Below are positions 43,771-50,349 of a DNA stretch of 64,000 nt, one piece after another. The stretch lies in NCBI GenBank assembly GCA_017416425.1, contig JAFQCL010000001.1, forward strand, positions 78,291 through 142,290. The letters are read 5' to 3'. Under the pieces are notes generated by a model, which worked only from the letters and a program-made list of their open reading frames with translations, did no database searches and was not told where the DNA came from. The first letter of the stretch is position 1, and every line of letters starts with the position of its first letter. Position numbers and translations under genes: made by a program. Origin of the DNA: Clostridia bacterium. GTDB taxonomy: Bacteria > Bacillota > Clostridia > Christensenellales > CAG-138.

Positions 43771-43803
43771 GTTACTTCCGAGGCTTTTTGCCTCGGAAGT
43801 AAC
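43771..43803 (+). other. Strong stem-loop between sbcDC and the replication gene
   Basis: GTTACTTCCGAGG (43771-43783) pairs perfectly over 13 bp with CCTCGGAAGTAAC (43791-43803); loop CTTTTTG. There is no U-tract after the stem, so it may be an RNA-processing or stability element. It ends 20 bp before the next ATG. Confidence 0.7.
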
Positions 43804-43823
43804 CTCGAATAGGAGGCAGAAAT

Positions 43824-44627
43824 ATGGGGAGATTGAAAAAACAGACAGCGGAATACTTTCCACATTTCGTCGGTGACAGCCGGACGAAGTTCGTCCTCGA
43901 AAACACGTGGGGGAACGACGGGTATGCCTTTTGGTTTAAGCTCCTTGAACTCTTATGCCGGAGTGACGGACATTATTACGACTGTTCTCGACCCGCTGAC
44001 AAGGTGTACCTGACAGCCATTGCGAAAGTCGAGGAAGAAACAGCAGACGCGATGCTCGAACTACTTGCGAGCATGGAAAAAATCGACTCCGAGCTTTGGA
44101 ACGAACGAAAGATTATTTGGTGTCAACACCTTGTGGATAACCTCGCAGGGATGTATGCAAAACGCACGACAGCGATACCGTCCAGACCAAAGTTCGGAGA
44201 TGAGGCGGAACAGCAACCAGAAGCACTGGCAGTGGATCCAAAGCCTGAAAAGGAGGAGGAGGTAAAACAACCGAAACCAGCAAAGAAGACCAGTGGCAGA
44301 AAGAAAGCAGGATTGAAGACGCCAAAGCCAGAGAAAAAGCAGTATGCAGAGTTCGTTAAGCTGACGGAAGCAGAATACGAAACGCTTGTTGCACTGCATG
44401 GCGGTGACAAGGTGCGTCGCATGATTGAAGTTTTGGACAACTACAAAGGCGCGAATGGAAAGAAATACACAAGCGACTACCGTGCGATTTTAAATTGGGT
44501 GGTCGAGCGCGTCAACGAGGAATACGCAAAGAGAGGAGGCTACGACAATGGCTTTGCAGCGAATAGGCGACCTGATGCAGGAGGATTCACGCCGTCCAGC
44601 GGATTCCGAGGAGGGGAACAATCCTAA
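43824..44627 (+). CDS. Phage replication initiation protein (DUF4373 domain)
   Basis: 267 residues. Residues 1-95 match the Lin1244/Lin1753-type N-terminal domain (DUF4373): YFPHFVGDSRTKFVLENTWGN and GYAFWFKLLELLCRSDG. A Lys/Pro/Glu-rich linker (about 115-175) leads to a small helical C-terminal domain (YETLVALHGGDKVRRMIEVLDNYK). Such proteins bind the phage origin and work with a DnaC-like loader, which is the next gene. The two genes overlap by 80 bp. Confidence 0.85.
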   Translation: MGRLKKQTAEYFPHFVGDSRTKFVLENTWGNDGYAFWFKLLELLCRSDGHYYDCSRPADKVYLTAIAKVEEETADAMLELLASMEKIDSELWNERKIIWCQHLVDNLAGMYAKRTTAIPSRPKFGDEAEQQPEALAVDPKPEKEEEVKQPKPAKKTSGRKKAGLKTPKPEKKQYAEFVKLTEAEYETLVALHGGDKVRRMIEVLDNYKGANGKKYTSDYRAILNWVVERVNEEYAKRGGYDNGFAANRRPDAGGFTPSSGFRGGEQS

Positions 44628-45492
44628 TAAAGTCTACTCAGAGGAAGAAGCGAGACAGCGCGGGCTAAAATTCATATCGCCACAGAAGCCTGATGAAATA
44701 TGTGAATTTTGTGGAAAAAAGCTTCATTACGAGGGCTTCGTGTGGATGAAGTCTGTAATTTGGAGCCCGACACCCCAACGCTGTACTTGCCCACAGGGAG
44801 TCGAGAAATGGAAACAATACGATGAGGAGCAAGCACGGAAGCGCCTTGAAGAAAAACAACGTGAGCAGTACGCTGCTTTGCAACTTAAAATCACAAAACT
44901 GCTCGGTAGCAGTGGCATCAAAAAGAGATTCCAGCAACGGAGATTTGACAACTTTGTCGCGGATACCCCTGCGCGACAGAGAGCTTACAATGTCGCAAAA
45001 GCATATGCGGATACGTTTGACAAACATAGAGCTGATGGCACTGGTTTGTACATAGAAGGCACTAACGGCACCGGCAAAACACATTTAGCTGCGGCTATTG
45101 CTATGCAGCTTATTACGGTCTTGCACATCCCAGTAATATGCAAGACCGCGAGCGATTTACTGCTCGACATCAAAGCAGCGTTTGATAAAGAGGGCGTATC
45201 GGAAGCGCATGTGTTGGAGATCTACAAGACGGTTGACCTATTGATTATCGATGACCTAGGGAAAGAACAATGCACAGATTGGAGTATCAGCACTTTGTAC
45301 TCCATCGTGAACGACCGATACGAAGAAATGCGCCCCACCATCATTACGACCAACTACAACAGCGACAACCTTGTGCGAACGCTGACCCCAAAGGGTTACG
45401 ACAACCTTAAGGTGATAGCGATTATAAGCCGCTTGAGAGAGGTCTCGCAGGTAATGACGATGGCGTGGGAGGACTACAGAAGCACACGATGA
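44548..45492 (+). CDS. DnaC/IstB-like AAA+ ATPase, helicase loader
   Basis: 314 residues. A four-Cys finger occurs in the N-terminal part (CEFCGKKLHYEG, then CTCPQG). The AAA+ domain has Walker A GTNGTGKTH at about residue 170, Walker B LLIIDDLGKE, sensor 1 TIITTNYNS, and an arginine-finger-like RLREVSQ near the end. Family members load replicative helicase on DNA; the partner helicase may be the host's. It follows the DUF4373 protein, a common phage pair. Confidence 0.92.
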   Translation: MALQRIGDLMQEDSRRPADSEEGNNPNKVYSEEEARQRGLKFISPQKPDEICEFCGKKLHYEGFVWMKSVIWSPTPQRCTCPQGVEKWKQYDEEQARKRLEEKQREQYAALQLKITKLLGSSGIKKRFQQRRFDNFVADTPARQRAYNVAKAYADTFDKHRADGTGLYIEGTNGTGKTHLAAAIAMQLITVLHIPVICKTASDLLLDIKAAFDKEGVSEAHVLEIYKTVDLLIIDDLGKEQCTDWSISTLYSIVNDRYEEMRPTIITTNYNSDNLVRTLTPKGYDNLKVIAIISRLREVSQVMTMAWEDYRSTR

Positions 45493-45505
45493 TTGGAGGA
45501 GCACG

Positions 45506-45679
45506 ATGAACAAGTACGAAAAGATATACCTCAAGGCGGCAGACATCGTGAAGGAGATAGACGCGCAAAACGGAGCGCAAGACGAATGCAATGAGTTTTC
45601 GGAGCTCGACGACGAAACCAAGCAAACAATCCTTGAGAACGATGCAGCACTGAAAGCGCGTGGGGAGCCCGGAGCATGA
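45506..45679 (+). CDS. Small acidic phage protein
   Basis: 57 residues: MNKYEKIYLKAADIVKEIDA, then a mainly helical acidic text ending ARGEPGA. GGAGG is 5-6 nt before the ATG. The stop overlaps the next gene's ATG (ATGA). No family recognised; the good ribosome site and overlap support it as real. Confidence 0.65.
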   Translation: MNKYEKIYLKAADIVKEIDAQNGAQDECNEFSELDDETKQTILENDAALKARGEPGA

Positions 45680-45789
45680 AAGACTTGCATACGCCGGACG
45701 CTTACCGGCTCAAGGGAGACGAGCTCGCATACTGCGGCGCGAACGGAGACGGCGAGACGGAGGAATGCGTGATTAGGAGACTGATATGA
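45676..45789 (+). CDS. Very small phage protein
   Basis: 37 residues beginning MKDLHTPDAYRLKGDELAYC. The start overlaps the previous stop, and its own stop overlaps the next start, so three genes are stacked by ATGA junctions. This supports translation; the function is unknown. Confidence 0.5.
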   Translation: MKDLHTPDAYRLKGDELAYCGANGDGETEECVIRRLI

Positions 45790-46181
45790 CGAACAGCATT
45801 GCATACCAAACCAGAGACGCAAACGGAAACGATATCGCCAAAATGGTCGAGATAAAAAAACATCCGTCAATATTGGTTGACGAACAGACGTGTCCGACCT
45901 GCGGACAGCCCATGACAAAGGGCATACCCACAAAGAAGATCGTGTCTGCAAATTTCACGGATTGGGCATATGTGGGAGAGTATGTTTGCGAGCGATGCGC
46001 TGATTTATTCTCGTTGTACTTTTACAACTACATTGTTGATCCGAGCGGGATAAGGCTGCTTAACGTTTTACTAAGGAGGAAATATGAAGTTAACAGTAAA
46101 CGACTTTTTCTGCGGAGCGGGAGGAGTTGGCTTAGGATTTATGGGAGCGGGCTACGAGGTGATATGGGCTTGCGATTTTGA
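45786..46181 (+). CDS. Zinc-finger phage protein with Csf1-like pattern, probably truncated
   Basis: 131 codons, but only about the first 90 look genuine. A four-Cys finger is formed by CPTCGQPMTKGIPTKKIV and, after SANFTDWAYVGEY, CERCADLFS. The arrangement CxxCG...FTDW...CxxCA followed by LYFYNYIVDPSGIRLLNV resembles, from memory, phage and plasmid proteins annotated as Csf1-like (type IV CRISPR-associated). I make no claim of CRISPR function, as no other cas gene is near. The last about 33 codons overlap the methyltransferase gene, whose RBS lies inside, so the ancestral protein was perhaps longer. Confidence 0.55.
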   Translation: MTNSIAYQTRDANGNDIAKMVEIKKHPSILVDEQTCPTCGQPMTKGIPTKKIVSANFTDWAYVGEYVCERCADLFSLYFYNYIVDPSGIRLLNVLLRRKYEVNSKRLFLRSGRSWLRIYGSGLRGDMGLRF

Positions 46182-47163
46182 CAAATACGCTGTTGCCACT
46201 TATAAAAAAAATGTCGGCAACCACGTTATTCAAGCAGACATCAAGAAACTGTCAAGTGCAGATATCCCACGTGCCGATGTTTGGGCGTGCGGATTTCCTT
46301 GTCAGGATCTTTCGGTGGCCGGCAAACAAAAAGGATTTAGATTTGCATGCAAGGACTGTGGGGAAGAATGGAGCTACGACAGTGAGGAACACAGGGACGG
46401 CGTTAAATGCCCGAAATGCAGCGGCAAGAATTATCGGGCGGCTTCACGAAGCGGTATGTTCTTTGAAATGATGAGGCTGATTGACGAGATGGCGGAGGTA
46501 AGGCCGGAGCAGTTACCGAGAGCGTTATTTATCGAAAATGTAAAGGGCTTGAAACCGTACATACCAGTTCTTGAGGCGGCATTACAGAAAAGGGGCTACA
46601 CGGCACACGTCCAGCTCTACAACTCGAAGTACTGGGGAGTTCCGCAGAACAGGGAACGCTATTTCATCATCGGACTGCAGGAATGCGTAAAGGGCTTTTT
46701 ATTCCCGGAGGAGCAGCACGATAACGTCCCCAGGTTGTCGAGCGTTCTCGATAAGCACGTACCCGAGAAGTATTACATAGACGACGTTAAAGCGCGGACG
46801 ATTATCAAGCAGGCGTTGGAAAAGCTGCAAACCCTCGGCAAAGTTCATGCGACGCTCACCCCGGACAGAGAGAAAAAGAGACAGAACGGGCCACGAGCGA
46901 AAGAGGACGAGCTGGAAATGTTTACACTTACGGCGCAGGATATTCACGGTATTATTGTTTGCGAGGAGGAACTGGCCGACACGGTACAGAGTATTTGCGA
47001 AGAAACAGGATTGCTAAACCCGGACGGCTGTGGAAAGACCCTCCGTGCCGGCGGAAGGGGGTCATTGACCAAGAAGCACAATTATCAGCACGTTTTGGTT
47101 ATGCAGTCAGAGACGGAATTGCGCAAAAACAGCGGAATGGAAATGGGACATTTTTTGGAATAA
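46084..47163 (+). CDS. dcm: C5-cytosine DNA methyltransferase, N-terminal part, with zinc-ribbon insert
   Basis: 359 residues holding motifs I (DFFCGAGGVGLGF), IV (GFPCQDLS, catalytic Cys73), VI (IENVKGLKP) and VIII (QNRERYFIIG). Between IV and VI there is an inserted four-Cys ribbon (CKDCGEE, CPKCSGK; Cys89, 92, 109, 112). Family members methylate cytosine C5 using SAM. Motifs IX and X are missing; they are in the next open frame. Near 47105-47220 another register reads GTFFGISPTLLASDHKGPHLV, a target-recognition-like text, so the gene is interrupted here. It could be a real split enzyme or a pair of indels. GGAGG precedes the ATG. Confidence 0.85.
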   Translation: MKLTVNDFFCGAGGVGLGFMGAGYEVIWACDFDKYAVATYKKNVGNHVIQADIKKLSSADIPRADVWACGFPCQDLSVAGKQKGFRFACKDCGEEWSYDSEEHRDGVKCPKCSGKNYRAASRSGMFFEMMRLIDEMAEVRPEQLPRALFIENVKGLKPYIPVLEAALQKRGYTAHVQLYNSKYWGVPQNRERYFIIGLQECVKGFLFPEEQHDNVPRLSSVLDKHVPEKYYIDDVKARTIIKQALEKLQTLGKVHATLTPDREKKRQNGPRAKEDELEMFTLTAQDIHGIIVCEEELADTVQSICEETGLLNPDGCGKTLRAGGRGSLTKKHNYQHVLVMQSETELRKNSGMEMGHFLE

Positions 47164-47229
47164 GCCCTACACTGCTTGCGAGCGACCACAAAGGACCACA
47201 TCTTGTAATTGAGAAAAAGGAGGAGGAGA

Positions 47230-47592
47230 ATGAGCGATTTGCAAATGATAGGTCACTTAGACATAAAGGAACACGACGCAATTAAAAGGGTATACAGCCC
47301 AGAGGGAATTGCGCCGACCCTTACGACTTGCGGGGGGTACAGAGAAGTGAAGATATTAGACCTTAGTAAATTCAGAGTTAGAAAGCTAACCCCAACAGAA
47401 TACGGCCGGCTTCAAGCGTTCCCTATGCAGGATTGGGAGCAGGTTGTTTCCGACAGTCAGGCGTACAAGCAGTTCGGCAACGCCGTCACGGTGTCGGTGG
47501 TGACTGCAATCGCGCAAAAGCTTGGCGAGTGCCTCAACGCAACCGCCATCAATCTACGTAGGGATTTAGGAGGGATGGACGATGCCCAGTGA
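47230..47592 (+). CDS. dcm: C5-cytosine methyltransferase, C-terminal part (motifs IX-X)
   Basis: 120 residues in the same register as the N-terminal part. It contains AIKRVYSPEGIAPTLTTCGG, motif IX text RKLTPTEYGRLQAFP and motif X QAYKQFGNAVTVSVV, which completes the SAM site. It has its own strong ribosome site (AAGGAGGAGGAG) just before the ATG, so it can be made as a separate chain. Two-chain C5-methyltransferases are known, which allows a functional split, but a broken gene is equally possible. Confidence 0.75.
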   Translation: MSDLQMIGHLDIKEHDAIKRVYSPEGIAPTLTTCGGYREVKILDLSKFRVRKLTPTEYGRLQAFPMQDWEQVVSDSQAYKQFGNAVTVSVVTAIAQKLGECLNATAINLRRDLGGMDDAQ

Positions 47593-47938
47593 AATCAAAC
47601 TGTGCGCGGAATGTGGAAACCCGTTTAAGGCGCAATTTTACGAAAGCTACTGCTCGAAGTGCAACAAAAAGTTTGAGCGCGAGGAGTTCTTGGAGGAGGC
47701 GGCAGTGGGAAAAGAGGTCTACTGCGGAGACAACCCTGTTTGCCCTTGGTGCGGAGAGGAATATGAGGCGGACTTTGAAGACCCGGACTACTACCGCGAA
47801 GGAGAGCACGCCATGACGTGCCCGGAGTGCGGAAAAGAATACTGCCTGAGCATCACGGTCAGTTACAGTTACGACGCATGCCGCGAGCTCCCGAAATGGA
47901 TGGCGGAAGACCGGCGCAGGACGGAGGAAGTAAGCTAA
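47582..47938 (+). CDS. Cys-rich zinc-ribbon phage protein
   Basis: 118 residues with four CxxC pairs: CAECGNPF, CSKCNKKF, CPWCGEEYE and CPECGKEYC, which should bind two zinc ions as ribbons. The rest is acidic. It overlaps the end of the methyltransferase frame and the start of the next gene (TAATG). The function is unknown; zinc ribbons suggest nucleic-acid or protein binding. Confidence 0.7.
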   Translation: MPSEIKLCAECGNPFKAQFYESYCSKCNKKFEREEFLEEAAVGKEVYCGDNPVCPWCGEEYEADFEDPDYYREGEHAMTCPECGKEYCLSITVSYSYDACRELPKWMAEDRRRTEEVS

Positions 47939-48372
47939 TGGAGATAAAACCTATCACATTTCGTACAGTTTGTGACTTCGTGGCTCGTAATCATCGTCAC
48001 CATAAACCCACTGTTGGGTGTAAATTCTGTGTGGGATTGTATGAAGGTGAAAAGCTAATAGGTTGTGCGATTTGTGGTAGACCTATTAGCAGACACCTTG
48101 ATGATGGACTGACCTGTGAGATCAACAGGCTATGTACCGATGGTACACGAAATGCCTGTTCAATGCTCTACGGTGCGTGTTGCCGCATAGCAAAGGAAAT
48201 GGGCTACAAGCTCATTATCACTTACATTCTCGAATCAGAGAATGGAGCAAGTCTCAAGGCAAGTAATTTCGTATGTGACGGTGAAGCCGGGGGTAAACAC
48301 TGGACAGGTGTAAGAAACAGGGGTCAAGATATTCCAAACGAAATGAAAACTCGTTGGCATAGCGATTTATAG
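47938..48372 (+). CDS. XF1762-like, GNAT-fold phage protein
   Basis: 144 residues. Text HHKPTVGCKFCVGLYEGEKLIG, GRPISRHLDDGLTCEINRLCTDG, and GYKLIITYILESENGASLKASNFV fits a family found in phages and plasmids (XF1762 type) with an acetyltransferase-like fold. I infer acyltransferase activity, but the acceptor is unknown. The ATG overlaps the previous stop, so translation is coupled. Codon use has lower G+C than its phage neighbours, which may point to a separate transfer. Confidence 0.75.
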   Translation: MEIKPITFRTVCDFVARNHRHHKPTVGCKFCVGLYEGEKLIGCAICGRPISRHLDDGLTCEINRLCTDGTRNACSMLYGACCRIAKEMGYKLIITYILESENGASLKASNFVCDGEAGGKHWTGVRNRGQDIPNEMKTRWHSDL

Positions 48373-48382
48373 GAGGTAAACG

Positions 48383-48460
48383 ATGAAAGTCACTAAATGC
48401 ACTGGCGAAGGACAAGGCTCTTGCAAAAGATGTTCCAACAAAGGTAAATGGAACGCTTGA
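48383..48460 (+). CDS. Small Cys-containing phage peptide, perhaps truncated
   Basis: 25 residues: MKVTKCTGEGQGSCKRCSNK, then GKWNA. GGAGG is 6 nt before the ATG. A longer family with KCTGEG...CKRC...GKWN at its N-terminus seems familiar in gut phages, so this may be a shortened copy. Its stop codon overlaps the -35 element of the next promoter. Confidence 0.45.
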   Translation: MKVTKCTGEGQGSCKRCSNKGKWNA

Positions 48461-48485
48461 CAGCCCCGAAAAGGGGCGTTATAAT
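48457..48485 (+). promoter_or_regulatory. Consensus promoter with embedded repressor-type palindrome
   Basis: TTGACA (48457-48462), 17-bp spacer, TATAAT (48480-48485). The spacer contains GCCCCGAAAAGGGGC (48463-48477), identical over 15 bases to the palindrome in the early promoter at 37304-37318. The same repressor should therefore control both. Confidence 0.85.
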
Positions 48486-48496
48486 ATAAGTGCAAG

Positions 48497-48652
48497 ATGA
48501 AACAAGCCTCGAAGCGTGGCAAGATGATAAAACAGGGAGCGGCAGTAAAAGCCGGTAAGTATTCCAGGCAGGCGGTAATGGCGGGAAGAACGACAACCGC
48601 AGCCACAAAAAATTTTATCAATCAATGTCCCAAAACGGGACATGCTAATTAA
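48497..48652 (+). CDS. Small basic phage protein on a near-leaderless transcript
   Basis: 51 residues, strongly basic at the N-terminus (MKQASKRGKMIKQGAAVKAG). The ATG lies 12 bases after the -10 hexamer, so the transcript probably starts about 5 nt upstream and carries no Shine-Dalgarno sequence. It is the first open frame under the operator-bearing promoter. No family is recognised; it may instead be untranslated leader for the next gene at 48670. Confidence 0.4.
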   Translation: MKQASKRGKMIKQGAAVKAGKYSRQAVMAGRTTTAATKNFINQCPKTGHAN

Positions 48653-48669
48653 ACGGAGGACAAATACAC

Positions 48670-49077
48670 ATGACAGTAAAAGGATTGAATAGATTCCACG
48701 AACTAAAGTGCGAAATAACGAAGGACAAGGCGCACTTAGAAAAGCTTAAAAAGAAAGCTACCCCGAGGGGGCGTCAAAAGGAGAGCCTTGCCAAACAGCA
48801 AGCGGCCGAGATCGCCGATCTCGAAGCCGTAATATCTCTGAGAGATGAGCAGTGCCGGCATGAGCTGGAAGAGCTCAACAAGTATATTGAAAGCTTACCA
48901 GATCGCTTGACCCAACAGATATGCTGCCTGCGTTTTATAGAACACCTGAATTGGACGCAAGTTGCACAACGTGTGGGCGGCGGCAATAAGGGCGATAGCC
49001 TACGACAGATGTTGTATAAACACCTCAAGCGGGATGAAAAAAGGAGAGAAGGAGACCAAATATGTTTGAAAAAGTAA
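48670..49077 (+). CDS. Sigma-70 region 4-like phage protein (ArpU/DUF1492 type)
   Basis: 135 residues. The first 75 are a charged coiled coil (HELKCEITKDKAHLEKLKKK). The C-terminal part reads LTQQICCLRFIEHLNWTQVAQRVGGGNKGDSLRQMLYKH in pieces, a sigma-70 region 4-like helix-turn-helix. Similar proteins in Firmicutes phages are transcription regulators. It follows the second operator promoter. GGAGGA precedes the ATG. Confidence 0.7.
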   Translation: MTVKGLNRFHELKCEITKDKAHLEKLKKKATPRGRQKESLAKQQAAEIADLEAVISLRDEQCRHELEELNKYIESLPDRLTQQICCLRFIEHLNWTQVAQRVGGGNKGDSLRQMLYKHLKRDEKRREGDQICLKK

Positions 49078-49895
49078 ATCCGGCACACCCCGATAAGATT
49101 GCCGACCGCATTGCCGGGGCGATCGTTGACCTAGCATATAAATCCGAAAAGAACCCTCGCATTGCAGTGGAGGTTCTCATCGGTCACGGAACCTGCCACA
49201 TCATTGCGGAGACTTCCGTGCAGCTTTCCATTGATGATGTGACTGCTGCTGTTCATCGCATCGCAGGCTTCCTCAATGTCGATTATTCTGAAGTCCCCCA
49301 GGATGTCCACCTCTCCAGAAATCAGAGCGGTGCTATTCGCTGTGGTGACAACGGCATCTTCAAGGGTATGCCTGTGACTGCCGAACAGCAGAAACTGGTG
49401 GATATTGCCGCTGATATTTACAACGCCTATCCCTTTGATGGCAAGTACATCATCGACAACGGCAGGGTTATCATCTGTCAGAGCAATGCCGAAACTGAAG
49501 AACTCCGCAGACAGTATGCTACTGCCGAAATCAATCCGCTCGGTGACTGGACGGGCGGCACGGATGTTGATTCTGGCGCGACCAACCGCAAACTCGGAAG
49601 CGACATGGCCGATTCCGTCACGGGCGGCGGCTTGCACGGCAAGGATCTGTCCAAGGCTGATGTCAGCGTGAGCATCTATGTATGGCTCGAAGCCCAGAGA
49701 ACCGGCAAGCCCGTGGAACTGTGCTGCGCCATCGGTGATGATACGGTCGGTGGCATCCCTTACGAAAAAATCGTAGAAACGGCAAGAGAATACATACGCT
49801 CCGTTGGCGGCTTCGAGGCTTTTGCCGAGTGGGGTCTGGTATGGTGCTACGATGCTGAGCATACGAGAGGAGATGGAGATGAGTCGGAAAAATAA
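49062..49895 (+). CDS. Short phage-type S-adenosylmethionine synthetase
   Basis: 277 residues against about 380-400 in cellular MetK. The N-terminal domain carries NPAHPDKIADRIAGAIVD (HPDK motif, His9 to Lys12) and VEVLIGHGTCHIIAE; the last domain has MADSVTGGGLHGKDLSKADVSV, equal to the GGGAFSGKDxSKVD loop that binds methionine and ATP. Residues between are shorter than usual, but the catalytic Lys and His are kept. I infer synthesis of SAM from ATP and methionine in the infected cell. A DNA methyltransferase lies 1.5 kb before it and a radical SAM gene 6.5 kb after, both SAM users. It overlaps its neighbours on both sides. Confidence 0.82.
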   Translation: MFEKVNPAHPDKIADRIAGAIVDLAYKSEKNPRIAVEVLIGHGTCHIIAETSVQLSIDDVTAAVHRIAGFLNVDYSEVPQDVHLSRNQSGAIRCGDNGIFKGMPVTAEQQKLVDIAADIYNAYPFDGKYIIDNGRVIICQSNAETEELRRQYATAEINPLGDWTGGTDVDSGATNRKLGSDMADSVTGGGLHGKDLSKADVSVSIYVWLEAQRTGKPVELCCAIGDDTVGGIPYEKIVETAREYIRSVGGFEAFAEWGLVWCYDAEHTRGDGDESEK

Positions 49896-50349
49896 CTTGC
49901 TACAGCTTGGTGAGTTTTGCACCACTCACCGCTGCAAGACATGTCCTATAAGGACACTGGCAAACGAACACCATCACGGATGCCCAGAGTGTTTTCGGGT
50001 CCCCGAAGTCGCCGAAAAGGCGAGCGAAATAATCCAACACGAAAAGACTCGGAACAATGTCAAACTGACACCCATAGATGATAGGTTTGGCGAAATGATG
50101 AACTGGGCGATAAGATATGCGCTAGGCAGACACACCTATGCAGCCAGTGATACAGTTGGGTACATGTTCAGCCTCATTCCATACGTTGATAGCAAAACGC
50201 TTTGGGTGGCAGAAAATGACATTGAAAGAAACTTAAGCCTTGTTTGCGAGAAAGAAGCGGAGCAGTGGAAAAATCTGCTCAATGCGATAAGAGCAGAGAT
50301 AGACATACGCACCAAAGGAGACATACAAAATGAGCAAAAACGGAGTTAA
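49879..50349 (+). CDS. Phage protein with N-terminal Cys/His zinc motif
   Basis: 156 residues. The start has CTTHRCKTCPIRTLANEHHHG then CPECF when read in order, which could hold one zinc ion. The rest is helical, with YALGRHTYAASDTVGYMFSLIPY and a conserved-looking NDIERNLSLV. Related unnamed phage proteins share this type of 'GRxTY...' core. The ATG at 49879 has AGGAG six bases upstream; it overlaps the SAM synthetase frame by 17 bp. Confidence 0.55.
   Translation: MSRKNNLLQLGEFCTTHRCKTCPIRTLANEHHHGCPECFRVPEVAEKASEIIQHEKTRNNVKLTPIDDRFGEMMNWAIRYALGRHTYAASDTVGYMFSLIPYVDSKTLWVAENDIERNLSLVCEKEAEQWKNLLNAIRAEIDIRTKGDIQNEQKRS

Noticed and set aside
42595-43863. Long open frame of 422 codons on the minus strand opposite the SbcD-SbcC gene
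   Set aside because: It lies fully opposite a gene with clear motifs, has no recognisable domain, and arises from codon bias; other minus-strand frames in the prophage are of the same kind.
45786-46181. Type IV CRISPR locus
   Set aside because: Only one weakly Csf1-like protein is present; no csf2, csf3, helicase, or repeat array is nearby.
47090-47230. Programmed ribosomal frameshift in the methyltransferase
   Set aside because: Two opposite shifts would be needed and I saw no convincing slippery heptamer with a following structure; reinitiation or damage is simpler.
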